Part shown: piece by piece, positions 37,521 through 45,946 of the stretch
Layout of the letters: each line of letters opens with the position of its first letter
Numbering within the stretch: position 1 is the stretch's first letter
Source of the DNA: Pseudarthrobacter sulfonivorans
Lineage (GTDB): Bacteria > Actinomycetota > Actinomycetes > Actinomycetales > Micrococcaceae
Direction: 5' to 3'
Assembly (NCBI RefSeq): GCF_024391045.1
Contig: NZ_JANFCZ010000010.1
Span: forward strand, 60,619-124,618
Length of the DNA stretch: 64,000 nt
Program-made: the position numbers and the translations under genes
The notes under the pieces: generated by a model
Databases searched by the model: none
What the model saw: the letters and a program-made list of their open reading frames with translations, nothing else
What the model was told of the DNA's origin: nothing

Positions 37521-37644
37521 GATCGTGCCTTTCCCGAAAGGAGCTCTGCGTCTTCTCTGGCGCAAGTTAAGTCTACCGACGGGCGCAGTTTCCCAACAGG
37601 ATCGATGCCCCCGGCACAGGCCGGAGGGGTGGTGCCGGTGTGGC

Positions 37645-37650
37645 TAGAGT
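37645..37650 (+). promoter_or_regulatory. Candidate -10 of leaderless alkD-like mRNA
   Basis: TAGAGT, 6 bases before the ATG at 37657; no Shine-Dalgarno. Confidence 0.5.
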
Positions 37651-37656
37651 TGCTGC

Positions 37657-38340
37657 ATGGTGAACCGCGATCTCATAACAGCAATCCGAACGATGCTGAT
37701 GGAGCGGGCTGACCCCGTGCGTGCCGCCGGGGCGCAGGCTTACATGAAATCATCCGTCCTTTCCCTGGGCGTCAGGGTTCCAGAGGTTCGCCGTTGTGTG
37801 GTGGCCGCGGCCGCAGCTTTTCCGTTCGAGTCACCGAAGCAGTTGCGCGCCAGCGTCCTGGTGCTGTGGCGGGAGGCGCAGTGGCGGGAGGAAAAGTACG
37901 CGGCGATCGACCTCACCGGGCTTCGGCTGGCAGCCAAGGACCCGCTGACGCTGCCGGTGTACGAGGAAATCATCCGGACGGGCGCCTGGTGGGACTTCGT
38001 GGACGGTGTGAGCCAAAGGATCTGCGCGTTGCTGCTGGCTCAGCGGCCCCTGATGACACCGGTGCTGCTTCGATGGAGTACCGATGATGACTTCTGGATC
38101 CGCCGGGCTGCCATCACTTCCCAGCTGAAGGCGAAGTCGGAGACCGACACCGGGCTGCTGCGCACGGTGCTCGAGGCCAACCTGGCGGACCCGGAGCTCT
38201 TCATCCGGAAGGCCATCGGCTGGGCCCTCCGCGAGTTCGCCAAGACCAACCCCGCGTGGGTCCGGGACTTCGTGTCAGAACATGCCGCGCAGCTGAGCCC
38301 CCTGTCGCGGAAGGAAGCGCTGCGGCACCTGAACCCCTAA
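37657..38340 (+). CDS. AlkD-like DNA alkylation repair protein
   Basis: 227 residues of HEAT-like helical repeats. DNA glycosylases of this family remove alkylated bases such as N7- and N3-alkylpurines. Family marks are RVPEVRR, the EEKYAAIDL region, WWDFVDGVSQRI with the conserved Trp-Asp, and FIRKAIGWALREFAKTNP. The stop overlaps the facing mptB-like stop by four bases. Confidence 0.88.
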   Translation: MVNRDLITAIRTMLMERADPVRAAGAQAYMKSSVLSLGVRVPEVRRCVVAAAAAFPFESPKQLRASVLVLWREAQWREEKYAAIDLTGLRLAAKDPLTLPVYEEIIRTGAWWDFVDGVSQRICALLLAQRPLMTPVLLRWSTDDDFWIRRAAITSQLKAKSETDTGLLRTVLEANLADPELFIRKAIGWALREFAKTNPAWVRDFVSEHAAQLSPLSRKEALRHLNP

Positions 38341-39893
38341 ATGACGGGGCGCGCGGTAACCGGTTCGCTCGTCTTGCGGAAGAGCCGCTTGGTCCGGGGA
38401 TCCATGAAGATCAGATACAGGCCAAAAAGCAGGCCAGTGATCGCAGCGGCGAACCGGGCCAGGATCAACGCGAGCCCAAGATCCCCGGTCTGCAGATAGG
38501 GGAATACTTCCAGCTGGTCGGAAATCGCGTAGATCATAAAGAACGACACAATGAAATACAGGGCCTTGACCTGCCAGTCATTACGGATGCCCGTCACTGC
38601 AAACAGCGGGATGAGCCACACCACGTACCAGGACTGGATCATCGGAGCCAGCACCACCACGGCCGCGAAAGCCAAGGTGAGCCGCCGGATCAGGCGCTCG
38701 TGCTCACCCTTGAAGATCTGGAAGGCGACAACACCCACGGCAAGCAGCTTGCCGGCGTCGAACACCCAACTCGCCAAGGTCCAACCGTCGAGCCCGAAGG
38801 CGTTGGAAATGGTGGCAACCACCAGTCCCACGAGTCCCACCGGGGCGTACCAGATGAAGATGCTGCCGGGGGCCGAGAGCCCGTTGATCCAGCCGAAGCC
38901 GAATCCGTTCACAAGGCTCAAGGCGTACAGCAGCGCGAGGCTCAGGCCGCCGGTGAGGGCCCAGAAAAGGAATTTCCGGGGCCAGCCGGCGTGCTTACCG
39001 GCCCACATCAGGCCGATAAACGGCAGGAAGACCACCGTGATGGGCTTCACGGCGATGGACAGGGTCACCAGAACGATTCCGAGCACCACCCGCTTCGTGG
39101 CGGCGTAATACAGCCCGGCCAGCGCCAGCCCGATCATGAGGGCGTCATTGTGGACGCTGGCGATGAAGTTGGTGAGGAAGAGGGGGTTGGCCGCGGTCAG
39201 CCAGAGCGCCCTGTGCGGGTTGACGCCGTGCAGTTCCGCCAGCTTCGGGACGTAAATGATGCAGAGCACCACGCCCGCCAGTGCCACCAGCCGGAAGAGC
39301 ATCACGCTGGCTTCGGGCTGGACGTTGGTGGACCAGACAACGAACTGCTCAATCCACAGGAAAAGCTGGCCGTAGGGCACGGGAGCCTCGGTCCACAGCC
39401 TGTCCGCCCCGAGCTGGAAGTAGTTGGACAGCGCCGAGATGCCGTTTTCGTAGGGGTTGAACCCCTCCACCATGAGGCGGCCCTGGCCGATGTATGCGTA
39501 CACATCACGGCTGAACAGCGGGACGCTGACCACCATCGGCAGGCCCCACGCCGCCACAGCCTGCAGGGTTGCCTTGCGGGCTTCAGTCCCCCAGACCCGC
39601 ACGCGCTGGCCCAGCCTCAGCCAGGAGCGCACCAGAAGCATGCCGCCCACCGCGACCAGCACGATGGCCAGGGCAACCCCGATTGCCTCCGTGCGCATCC
39701 AGATAAAGACGGGCACCCGGCGAAGTTCGGAAACCGGCGCCAGCCAGCCGACGCCAATGGAACCGACAGCCATGAACAGGGAGCCGATGAAACCTGCAAG
39801 GATCGGGGACCGGGGTTTATCCACTTCGGCCGCACCGGACTTGGGGATCACAGCGGCGGCCATCTCCCCCGTTACAGGCACAGGCGCCGTCAT
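38337..39893 (-). CDS. mptB: Polyprenol-phosphate-mannose-dependent alpha-(1,6) mannosyltransferase, MptB-like
   Basis: GT-C membrane glycosyltransferase, 518 residues from the ATG at 39893, with about 12-13 hydrophobic segments. The conserved first-loop motif is FSRDVYAYIGQGRLM, followed by GFNPYENG; SVHNDALMIGL and IAVKPITVVFLPF are further family blocks. MptB builds alpha-1,6-mannan on lipoglycans in Corynebacteriales; in Micrococcales its product is likely a lipomannan-type polymer. The start is uncertain because no good ribosome binding site is seen and the frame extends to 39980. Confidence 0.82.
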   Translation of the reverse strand: MTAPVPVTGEMAAAVIPKSGAAEVDKPRSPILAGFIGSLFMAVGSIGVGWLAPVSELRRVPVFIWMRTEAIGVALAIVLVAVGGMLLVRSWLRLGQRVRVWGTEARKATLQAVAAWGLPMVVSVPLFSRDVYAYIGQGRLMVEGFNPYENGISALSNYFQLGADRLWTEAPVPYGQLFLWIEQFVVWSTNVQPEASVMLFRLVALAGVVLCIIYVPKLAELHGVNPHRALWLTAANPLFLTNFIASVHNDALMIGLALAGLYYAATKRVVLGIVLVTLSIAVKPITVVFLPFIGLMWAGKHAGWPRKFLFWALTGGLSLALLYALSLVNGFGFGWINGLSAPGSIFIWYAPVGLVGLVVATISNAFGLDGWTLASWVFDAGKLLAVGVVAFQIFKGEHERLIRRLTLAFAAVVVLAPMIQSWYVVWLIPLFAVTGIRNDWQVKALYFIVSFFMIYAISDQLEVFPYLQTGDLGLALILARFAAAITGLLFGLYLIFMDPRTKRLFRKTSEPVTARPVI

Positions 39894-40086
39894 CTCAGAT
39901 CGTCCAATCTCTTTGCTTTCAGCGCTTCGGCCAGCGGGCCGCGACAGCCGCGGGCTGCTGGCACAACACCGCGCACGCACAACTCAGGGCAAACACAACG
40001 CCGCGCAGGCACAGCACAGCGGCCGAATCAGCAGCCTCTCTGTATCCGAAATCCTAGCATCGGACGGTTGCTGCGGAGCTAAACGG

Positions 40087-40092
40087 TAGGCT
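40087..40092 (+). promoter_or_regulatory. Candidate -10 of leaderless orn mRNA
   Basis: TAGGCT, 6 bases before the GTG at 40099. The nearest GGAG is about 20 bases upstream of the start, too far to serve. Confidence 0.5.
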
Positions 40093-40098
40093 GGTCGC

Positions 40099-40713
40099 GT
40101 GCCTATAACTAACGAACGCATCGTCTGGATCGACTGCGAAATGACTGGCCTGGACATCAAGAATGACGCCCTGATCGAGGTGGCGGCACTGGTGACCGAC
40201 TCCGAACTCAACATCCTGGGCGACGGCGTCGACGTCGTGATCAAACCCGAAGACGCCGCCCTCGCCCAGATGAACGACTTTGTCCGGGACATGCACACAC
40301 GGTCCGGCCTGCTCGAGGAACTGCCGCACGGCAAGACCATGGCTGAGGCCGAGTCCGCAGTCATGGAATACATCGAGAAGTGGGTGCCGGATCCGCGGAA
40401 GGCCCCGCTGGGCGGCAACTCAGTCGGCACGGACCGCGTGTTCCTTTCGCGGGACATGCCGGCCGTCGTCGAACACCTGCATTACCGGGTGATCGACGTC
40501 AGTACCATCAAGGAGCTCTCCCGCCGCTGGTTCGCCCGGGCATACTTCCAGTCCCCCGCCAAGAAGGGTGGCCACCGCGCCCTGGGCGACATCAAGGATT
40601 CCATTGACGAGCTCCGCTACTACCGCGAGGCGGTCTTTGTGCCGGCGCCCGGCCCTGACAGCGTCACGGCCCGCGGAATCGCCCAACGGGTCACCGGCGC
40701 CCCCGAAGAGTAA
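40099..40713 (+). CDS. orn: Oligoribonuclease
   Basis: DEDDh 3'-5' exonuclease that destroys two- to five-base RNAs, including pGpG. 204 residues. The motifs are WIDCEMTGLD (ExoI), NSVGTDRVFLSRDMP (ExoII) and HRALGDIKDSI (ExoIII with the catalytic His and Asp). GTG start. Confidence 0.96.
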   Translation: MPITNERIVWIDCEMTGLDIKNDALIEVAALVTDSELNILGDGVDVVIKPEDAALAQMNDFVRDMHTRSGLLEELPHGKTMAEAESAVMEYIEKWVPDPRKAPLGGNSVGTDRVFLSRDMPAVVEHLHYRVIDVSTIKELSRRWFARAYFQSPAKKGGHRALGDIKDSIDELRYYREAVFVPAPGPDSVTARGIAQRVTGAPEE

Positions 40714-40842
40714 TCTGCGCCACGTTTCGGGGGAATTTTCTGCGAAAACCGCAAAAGTGGCACAACCACCGCCCAACAGCAGGTAAGCTATTTGAGTTGC
40801 CTTCCCAGAGGGCCGGGTCACCGGATCATCTGCAGGGCACAT

Positions 40843-40916
40843 GGTGGGCTTAGCTCAGTTGGCAGAGCGCCTGGTTGTGGTCCAGGAGGTCGCGGGTTCA
40901 ACCCCCGTAGCTCACC
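40843..40916 (+). tRNA. tRNA-His (anticodon GTG)
   Basis: Has the extra G at -1 (40843) opposite C73, diagnostic of tRNA-His. Acceptor GTGGGCT pairs with AGCTCAC, the anticodon loop is TTGTGGT, and the T arm is CGGGTTCAACCCCCG. CCA not encoded. Confidence 0.95.
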
Positions 40917-40949
40917 CTCACAAGGCGGCAGTCGAAGCCGTCAGTTTGG

Positions 40950-40985
40950 AGGCCGTACCGGATATCCGGTACGGCCTTCTTTTTT
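40950..40985 (+). terminator. Terminator after tRNA-His
   Basis: Perfect 28-base palindrome (40950-40977) followed by TCTTTTTT. Confidence 0.92.
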
Positions 40986-41030
40986 GCACAAATGCCGGCG
41001 CCACGCCGCACGCACGGAAGGTCACCTGCC

Positions 41031-41603
41031 ATGACAGTTCTGCCGATCACGATCTGGGGCGAACCGGTGCTCCACCGCCGGGCCGCCGAGGTGGAAGTGT
41101 TCGACGACGAACTGCGCACCTTGATTGCCGACATGTTCGAAACCAATGACGCCGCCAACGGCGTGGGCCTGGCAGCGCCGCAGGTCGGCGTGGGCAAAAG
41201 AATCTTCGTCTACAAGTTCGCGAACGACGACAGCGCTCCCCCGGTGGGAGTCCTGGTGAACCCCGTCCTGACGCTGTCCAAGATTTCCGGCGCACTGCCC
41301 GACCCCGATGAAGAGGAAGAAGGCTGCCTTTCCTTCCCGGGCGGTCAGTTCCCGCTTAAGCGCGCGGAATGGGCCCGCGTCCAGGGCTTTGACGGCTACG
41401 GGCAGCCGGTCGACTTCGAGGCCACCGGCTGGTTTGCGCGGGTGATCCAGCACGAATACGACCACCTGGACGGCAAGCTGTACGTCAACCGACTGCTGGA
41501 CCGTTATTCACGGAAGGCCATGAAACTGGCCAAGAAGAGCGGGTGGGGTGTTCCCGGGCTGACGTGGATGCCGGGTGTGGACCCCGACCCCTTCGGTCAC
41601 TGA
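41031..41603 (+). CDS. def: Peptide deformylase
   Basis: Fe/Zn enzyme that removes formyl from nascent Met. 190 residues. All three motifs are present: GVGLAAPQ, EGCLSFP and QHEYDHLDG. The start is the ATG at 41031 with GGAAGG nine bases upstream; an earlier in-frame ATG lies in the tRNA terminator zone. Confidence 0.95.
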   Translation: MTVLPITIWGEPVLHRRAAEVEVFDDELRTLIADMFETNDAANGVGLAAPQVGVGKRIFVYKFANDDSAPPVGVLVNPVLTLSKISGALPDPDEEEEGCLSFPGGQFPLKRAEWARVQGFDGYGQPVDFEATGWFARVIQHEYDHLDGKLYVNRLLDRYSRKAMKLAKKSGWGVPGLTWMPGVDPDPFGH

Positions 41604-41621
41604 GGCACTTGCCAGTGGCCC

Positions 41622-42419
41622 CTATTGTGCCGCAATGGTGGGCTGGTCCGGGCACGAGTCCAGGACTCGCCGCATGGCGTCCTTCTCCGGCTGGGTGACC
41701 CACAGACCGTAGGACGCCTTGACCGAGATCTGGCGGGCAACATAGTGGCAGCGGATGTTCTTGTTCTTCGGCAGCCACGTGGCGGCATCGCCCGCACCCT
41801 TTTGTTGATTGGCCGGGCCGTCCGCGGCGATAAGGTTCAGCGGATCGTTGGCGAGGCTTTGGCGCTGCTGCGGGGTAAGCCCCTGGGCGCCTTTCTGCCA
41901 CGCGTCACCGAGCGCCACCACATGGTCAATCTGGATTTCCTTGCTGCTTTCCGGCCCCCGCCGGAAATCCACGGTCTTCCCGGTGTAGGGCTCCACGATG
42001 GAGCCGGACGCCACCCCGCAGGTGGATCCCTCGGTGAAGCCCACTGCCGTGAGGTCCCGGCGCAGGATGTCGTTGCGGGTGTCACAGCCGTTCCGGTCAA
42101 CATCCAGCCACGCCTGCCCGAAGGCTTCCCGCCGGTAGGTGTCCTTCGGTGCCCGTCCTTTGACGGCCAGACCCTCCAAGGCGGCCCGGGCGCTGCCCGC
42201 GGGTACCGGATACACGGGTGCCACCGGTTTCATCCAGGTCCCGTCGAACACGGGTGCCTGGCTTGGTCCGGCGGCAGCGGGTTCTGCGGCGGCGAATTGT
42301 CCGGCCGTGAAGAACCATGCGGCCGATGCCACCAAGGCCAATGCCAGGGCCGCCAGCAGCGCCCATGCTTGCCGTGAGCGCCGATGGGCACGGCGATAGG
42401 CGCTCCAGCTGACTGTCAT
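41622..42419 (-). CDS. Secreted or membrane-anchored HNH endonuclease family protein (DUF1524)
   Basis: 265 residues. A basic N-terminus is followed by one hydrophobic segment (about 17-40) acting as signal or anchor. The nuclease domain has EIQIDHVVALGDAW with the catalytic His, NDPLNLIAADGPANQQKGAG and WLPKNKN, typical of the GmrSD C-terminal/DUF1524 nuclease. Cysteines in NGCDTRND, GSTCGV and IRCHYVAR may form disulphides. Its ATG lacks a nearby Shine-Dalgarno and overlaps the stop of a tiny upstream frame (42416-42451). Confidence 0.87.
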   Translation of the reverse strand: MTVSWSAYRRAHRRSRQAWALLAALALALVASAAWFFTAGQFAAAEPAAAGPSQAPVFDGTWMKPVAPVYPVPAGSARAALEGLAVKGRAPKDTYRREAFGQAWLDVDRNGCDTRNDILRRDLTAVGFTEGSTCGVASGSIVEPYTGKTVDFRRGPESSKEIQIDHVVALGDAWQKGAQGLTPQQRQSLANDPLNLIAADGPANQQKGAGDAATWLPKNKNIRCHYVARQISVKASYGLWVTQPEKDAMRRVLDSCPDQPTIAAQ

Positions 42420-42451
42420 GGACTGGCAACCCGTCCGGGAATCTCCTGCAC
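42416..42451 (-). CDS. Possible leaderless 11-codon upstream ORF of the HNH nuclease gene
   Basis: GTG at 42451 follows TAGGCT by six bases, the same geometry as the leaderless genes here. The frame encodes VQEIPGRVASP and ends in TGA that overlaps the HNH ATG (ATGA). Coupled re-initiation would explain how the nuclease, which lacks its own ribosome binding site, is translated. Could be chance. Confidence 0.35.
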   Translation of the reverse strand: MQEIPGRVASP

Positions 42452-42457
42452 CAGACG

Positions 42458-42463
42458 AGCCTA
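42458..42463 (-). promoter_or_regulatory. Candidate -10 upstream of HNH nuclease/uORF
   Basis: TAGGCT on the minus strand, 6 bases before the GTG of the small upstream frame. Confidence 0.4.
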
Positions 42464-42520
42464 GGCCACCCCGCTGACACGCAGGCTGTTATCCACAGCG
42501 GGGAGGAAGAGTGGCCGGCG

Positions 42521-42724
42521 TTACTGCTCTTTTGCCACCCGACGAAGATCCTCTTCCGCCACGTGGAGGAGGCTTTCCAGTTGCCGGACGCGGTCGTCAC
42601 TGATGTCGCCGGCCGCGTGGGCGCCCCGGGCATGCTCAAGTAGCCTGACGGCCTCTTTGTGGTTGGCCTTGGCGATGTCAAGGGCGTGTTCGAGGGTGGT
42701 GTCGTGGAGCGTTTCGTTATCCAT
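42521..42724 (-). CDS. Small conserved helical protein
   Basis: 67 residues, highly charged, predicted as two amphipathic helices (HALDIAKANHKEAVRLLEHAR and DDRVRQLESLLHVAEEDLRRV lie at about 13-33 and 42-62). No cysteine, no membrane segment, no known motif. CACACT stands 6 bases before the ATG, a weak candidate -10. Unrecognised function. Confidence 0.6.
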   Translation of the reverse strand: MDNETLHDTTLEHALDIAKANHKEAVRLLEHARGAHAAGDISDDRVRQLESLLHVAEEDLRRVAKEQ

Positions 42725-42789
42725 GGCACCAGTGTGGTCCCGTTTCCCGGCTGATTCCAGTGAATCAGCCGGGAAACACCTGACCGTTA

Positions 42790-44268
42790 TTAGACGGCAA
42801 TGGCAGCCAGGGCCGCCGCGGCTTCCTTCGCCGGGAAGGACGGCGGGTTGACTCCGGCCATCTCTTCCATGACGCGGACCACCTGGCAGCTATAGCCGAA
42901 CTCGTTGTCGTACCAGACGTAGAGGATGACGTTCTTGTCGTTGGAGATGGTGGCCAGTCCGTCCACGATGCCCGCACGGCGTGAGCCGACGAAGTCGGTG
43001 GAGACCACTTCGGGGGAATCGATGTAGTCGATCTGCTTGCGCAGGTCCGAGTGCAGGGACATCTGGCGCAGGTAGTCGTTCACCTCATCCTTGGTGGTGC
43101 CGTTTTCCAGGCTCAGGTTCAGGATGGCCAGGGAAACGTCCGGCGTGGGGACGCGGATGGAGCTGCCGGAAAGCTTGCCCTGAAGTTCGGGCAGGGCCTT
43201 CGCAACCGCAGTGGCCGCACCCGTCTCGGTGATGACCATGTTCAGGGCAGCGGAACGGCCGCGGCGGTCGCCCTTGTGGAAGTTGTCGATCAGGTTCTGG
43301 TCGTTCGTGAAGGAGTGGACGGTTTCCACGTGCCCGTGGATCACGCCGAACTTGTCGTTGATGGCCTTCAGGACCGGGGTGATGGCGTTGGTGGTGCAGG
43401 ACGCTGCGGAGACGATCTTGTCCGTGTCCTGGATGTCGCCGTGGTTGATGCCATGCACGATGTTCTTCAGCGCGCCCTTGCCCGGGGCGGTCAGGAGTAC
43501 GCGGGCCACTCCCTTGCTCTGCAGGTGCTGGGACAGGCCCTCGGCGTCGCGCCACCGGCCCGTGTTGTCCACTACCAGGGCGTCCTTGATGCCGTAGGCG
43601 GTGTAGTCGATCGTGGCCGGGTTGTCCGAGTAGATGACCTGGACCTGCACGCCGTTGGCCGTGATGGTGTTGGCTGCCTCGTCAACGCGGATGGTGCCTT
43701 CGAAGGAGCCGTGCACCGAATCGCGGCGCAGGAGGCTGGCGCGCTTGGTCAGGTCCTTGTCCGATCCGCGGCGCACCACGATGGCGCGCAGGCGCAGGCC
43801 GTGGCCACCGCCGGCCTTTTCGATGAGCAGGCGGGCCAGCAAGCGTCCGATGCGGCCGAAGCCGTAGAGGACGACGTCGGTGCTGGTGCGGTCATCTGCA
43901 CCGCGCTTGCCCACGATCTCTGCCAGTTCGGCGCGGAGGAATTCTTCCAGGGAGGCGCCGTTGCCTTCCAGCTTGTACTTCTCCGTCAGGCGGGCCACGT
44001 CAATGGCGGCTGCACCAAGGTCCAGCTGGGCCAGGGCGTTAAGCAGCGGTGCGGTTTCTTCGAGCAGGAGCTCGGTGTTGCTCATGCGGCGGGCAAACCG
44101 GTGAGCCTTGAGGATGTTCATGGTGGACTTGTTGATCAGGCTGCGGCCGTGGATGCTCGTCACCACGTTGTTTTCGCGGTACAGCCGGCCAATCACCGGA
44201 ATCATGGCCTCAGCGAGAGCCTCCCGGCCCATCCACGTATCAAGACAAGAATCTGACGTCTGGCTCAC
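42790..44268 (-). CDS. gap: Glyceraldehyde-3-phosphate dehydrogenase, long form
   Basis: 492 residues. About 125 N-terminal helical residues precede the usual enzyme. The NAD loop is YGFGRIGRLLARLL near 134-147. The catalytic Cys is C291 in SAASCTTNAITP, and the C-terminal region has WYDNEFGYSCQV. The long form is found in actinobacteria beside, or in place of, the standard enzyme; its direction (glycolytic or gluconeogenic) cannot be told here. GTG start at 44268 with GAGGAAGG seven bases upstream. Confidence 0.93.
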   Translation of the reverse strand: MSQTSDSCLDTWMGREALAEAMIPVIGRLYRENNVVTSIHGRSLINKSTMNILKAHRFARRMSNTELLLEETAPLLNALAQLDLGAAAIDVARLTEKYKLEGNGASLEEFLRAELAEIVGKRGADDRTSTDVVLYGFGRIGRLLARLLIEKAGGGHGLRLRAIVVRRGSDKDLTKRASLLRRDSVHGSFEGTIRVDEAANTITANGVQVQVIYSDNPATIDYTAYGIKDALVVDNTGRWRDAEGLSQHLQSKGVARVLLTAPGKGALKNIVHGINHGDIQDTDKIVSAASCTTNAITPVLKAINDKFGVIHGHVETVHSFTNDQNLIDNFHKGDRRGRSAALNMVITETGAATAVAKALPELQGKLSGSSIRVPTPDVSLAILNLSLENGTTKDEVNDYLRQMSLHSDLRKQIDYIDSPEVVSTDFVGSRRAGIVDGLATISNDKNVILYVWYDNEFGYSCQVVRVMEEMAGVNPPSFPAKEAAAALAAIAV

Positions 44269-44291
44269 AGAACTACCTTCCTCGGTTCAGC

Positions 44292-44311
44292 CGTATACGT
44301 CCTCGTATACG
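44292..44311. promoter_or_regulatory. Tandem CGTATACG palindromes upstream of gap
   Basis: Two identical eight-base palindromes at 44292-44299 and 44304-44311, 12 bases centre to centre, 24-43 bases upstream of the gap GTG. Suggests a repressor or dimer-of-dimers site; regulator unknown. Confidence 0.45.
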
Positions 44312-44390
44312 AATGTCGGCCACCTGACGTTGTCCAGGGGCTCTGGCGCCGGCGGGGTTCTTTTCACCCCGGGCGCCGTGGAGAAGCGCA

Positions 44391-44426
44391 AAGAAAAACC
44401 ACCGGCTGCGAACGCAGACCCGGTGG
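44391..44426 (-). terminator. Terminator downstream of rnpB
   Basis: On the minus strand CCACCGG and CCGGTGG arms with an inner CTGCG/CGCAG pair (44399-44426) are followed by TTTTTCTTT. It lies about 110 bases past the mature rnpB 3' end and before gap. Confidence 0.85.
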
Positions 44427-44536
44427 CAGAACTTCTACGTTCGCTCTCTATTCTAAGTGGCGGACGCATTCCCAATAGCCGCCGGGGACGTGAAGTCACT
44501 CACATGCCCGACTCCCGCGTCACAGCAGGAGGAGCG

Positions 44537-44922
44537 GGATGGGTTGACCGATACGCCGGGTTCTGTGCTCCCGTGCCGTTACCAGCGCGGGAGTAGCGGC
44601 CATCCATCTACGGACGCCGTTGCCGACGCCCTCCAGCGGCCTACCCGGACACTCGGGCGGGCAGCCCTCAAACGTGTCCTGTCTGGCCTTGCTCCGGGTG
44701 GGGTTTACCTAGCCTTCCCGGTCACCCGGGAAGCTGGTGGTCTCTTACACCACCGTTTCACCCTTACCTGCAGCTTCCCGGCAGGGAAACACAGGCGGTC
44801 TGTTCTCTGTGGCACTGGCCTGCGGGTTACCCCGAGTGGGCGTTACCCACCACCCTGCCCTGCGGAGCCCGGACGTTCCTCGAGCCACTTCCGTGACGCG
44901 CGGCCGCCTGGTCAACCCATCC
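44537..44922 (-). ncRNA. rnpB: RNase P RNA (bacterial class A)
   Basis: Catalytic RNA of tRNA 5' processing. On the minus strand the conserved 5' core GAGGAACGTCCGGGCTCC lies near 44892-44875, and the 3' core ACAGAACCCGGC ends near 44556. The P1 helix is formed by GGATGGGTTGACC (5', 44922-44910) and GGTCAACCCATCC (3', 44549-44537), which sets the ends. Length about 386. Confidence 0.96.
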
Positions 44923-45051
44923 GGAACCCAGTCTACCGGGGAAGGAGGCACCGCCGTCGCCGGTTCCTTTCCGGGGCCCCGGTGGGACAATGGACGTAGG
45001 ACCCGGCCGCTGGTCACGGCCCGGGGACCGTCCTAGCCGGGAAGTGATCGT

Positions 45052-45879
45052 ATGGACCTCACCGCCATTGTTGTGCTCCTCCTCGTCCTTCTGGTGCTGA
45101 TCATCCTCGCCAGGATGTCAGTGCGGATTGTGCGCCAGTACGAACAGGGCGTGCTGTTCCGGCTGGGCCGCGTGGCCGGGGTCCGGATGCCGGGCCTGCG
45201 CTTCATCATTCCCGTGGTTGACAGGCTTCACCTGGTCAGTCTGCGGATCGTGACCATGCCGATCCAGTCTCAGGGAATCATTACCCAGGACAACGTCAGC
45301 GTGGACATCTCTGCGGTGGCCTACTACCGGATTGTGGATGCCGTGAAGTCAGTCGTGGCCATCGAGAACGTCGCGGCGGCGATCAACCAGATCGCCCAGA
45401 CCACCCTGCGGAAGGTGGTCGGCCGGCACAGCCTGGACCAGACGCTGTCCGAGACCGAGCGGATCAACAGCGACATCCGGGAGATCCTGGACGCGCTCAC
45501 CTTCGCCTGGGGCGTGGAGGTGACCCTAGTCGAGCTGAAGGATATCCAACTCCCGGATGGGATGAAGCGGGCGATGGCGCGGCAGGCCGAGGCCGAGCGT
45601 GAGAAGCGGGCGAAGATCATTGCTGCCGAAGGCGAATCCATCGCCGCCGCGGCGCTGGGGGACGCCTCGGACACCATGATGGCCCACCCCTTGGCCTTGC
45701 AGTTGCGGAACCTGCAGTCACTCGTGGAAATCGCTGTGGACAAGAACTCCACCGTCGTCTTCCCGGCCCCGCTGATGAGTACCATTGGCGAGCTCTCGGC
45801 ATTCCTTGCCCGCGAAAACCAGGCGGCCCAGGCTCACAATGCCGGAGCTGCGTCCGCCACCCCCATTAAGGCCGCGTAG
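45052..45879 (+). CDS. SPFH/band 7 (slipin) membrane protein
   Basis: 275 residues. One N-terminal membrane helix (3-22) is followed by the SPFH domain ([51 protein letters not shown]). A coiled-coil stretch ([21 protein letters not shown]) follows, then an Ala-rich tail. Forms membrane-scaffold oligomers. No NfeD partner is next to it. Confidence 0.92.
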   Translation: MDLTAIVVLLLVLLVLIILARMSVRIVRQYEQGVLFRLGRVAGVRMPGLRFIIPVVDRLHLVSLRIVTMPIQSQGIITQDNVSVDISAVAYYRIVDAVKSVVAIENVAAAINQIAQTTLRKVVGRHSLDQTLSETERINSDIREILDALTFAWGVEVTLVELKDIQLPDGMKRAMARQAEAEREKRAKIIAAEGESIAAAALGDASDTMMAHPLALQLRNLQSLVEIAVDKNSTVVFPAPLMSTIGELSAFLARENQAAQAHNAGAASATPIKAA

Positions 45880-45934
45880 GGGCCGGCCCTTCGAGGCCGG
45901 CGCGAGCAGGCGGCGGCAGTCCCGCCGTCGCCGG

Positions 45935-45940
45935 TAGGAT
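45935..45940 (+). promoter_or_regulatory. Candidate -10 of leaderless yaaA mRNA
   Basis: TAGGAT, 6 bases before the GTG at 45947; no Shine-Dalgarno in between. Confidence 0.5.
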
Positions 45941-45946
45941 CGTACG

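Noticed and set aside
38256..40082. 608-codon plus-strand frame rich in His, Gln, Asp and Gly
   Set aside because: Antisense of the MptB-like membrane protein; hydrophobic codons read backwards give this polar composition.
41622..42419. HNH nuclease as part of a restriction or toxin system
   Set aside because: It carries a signal or anchor segment and has no methylase, specificity or immunity gene next to it.
44457..44999. Plus-strand protein frames over the RNase P region
   Set aside because: The region is the minus-strand rnpB gene with conserved cores and a 13-bp P1 helix.
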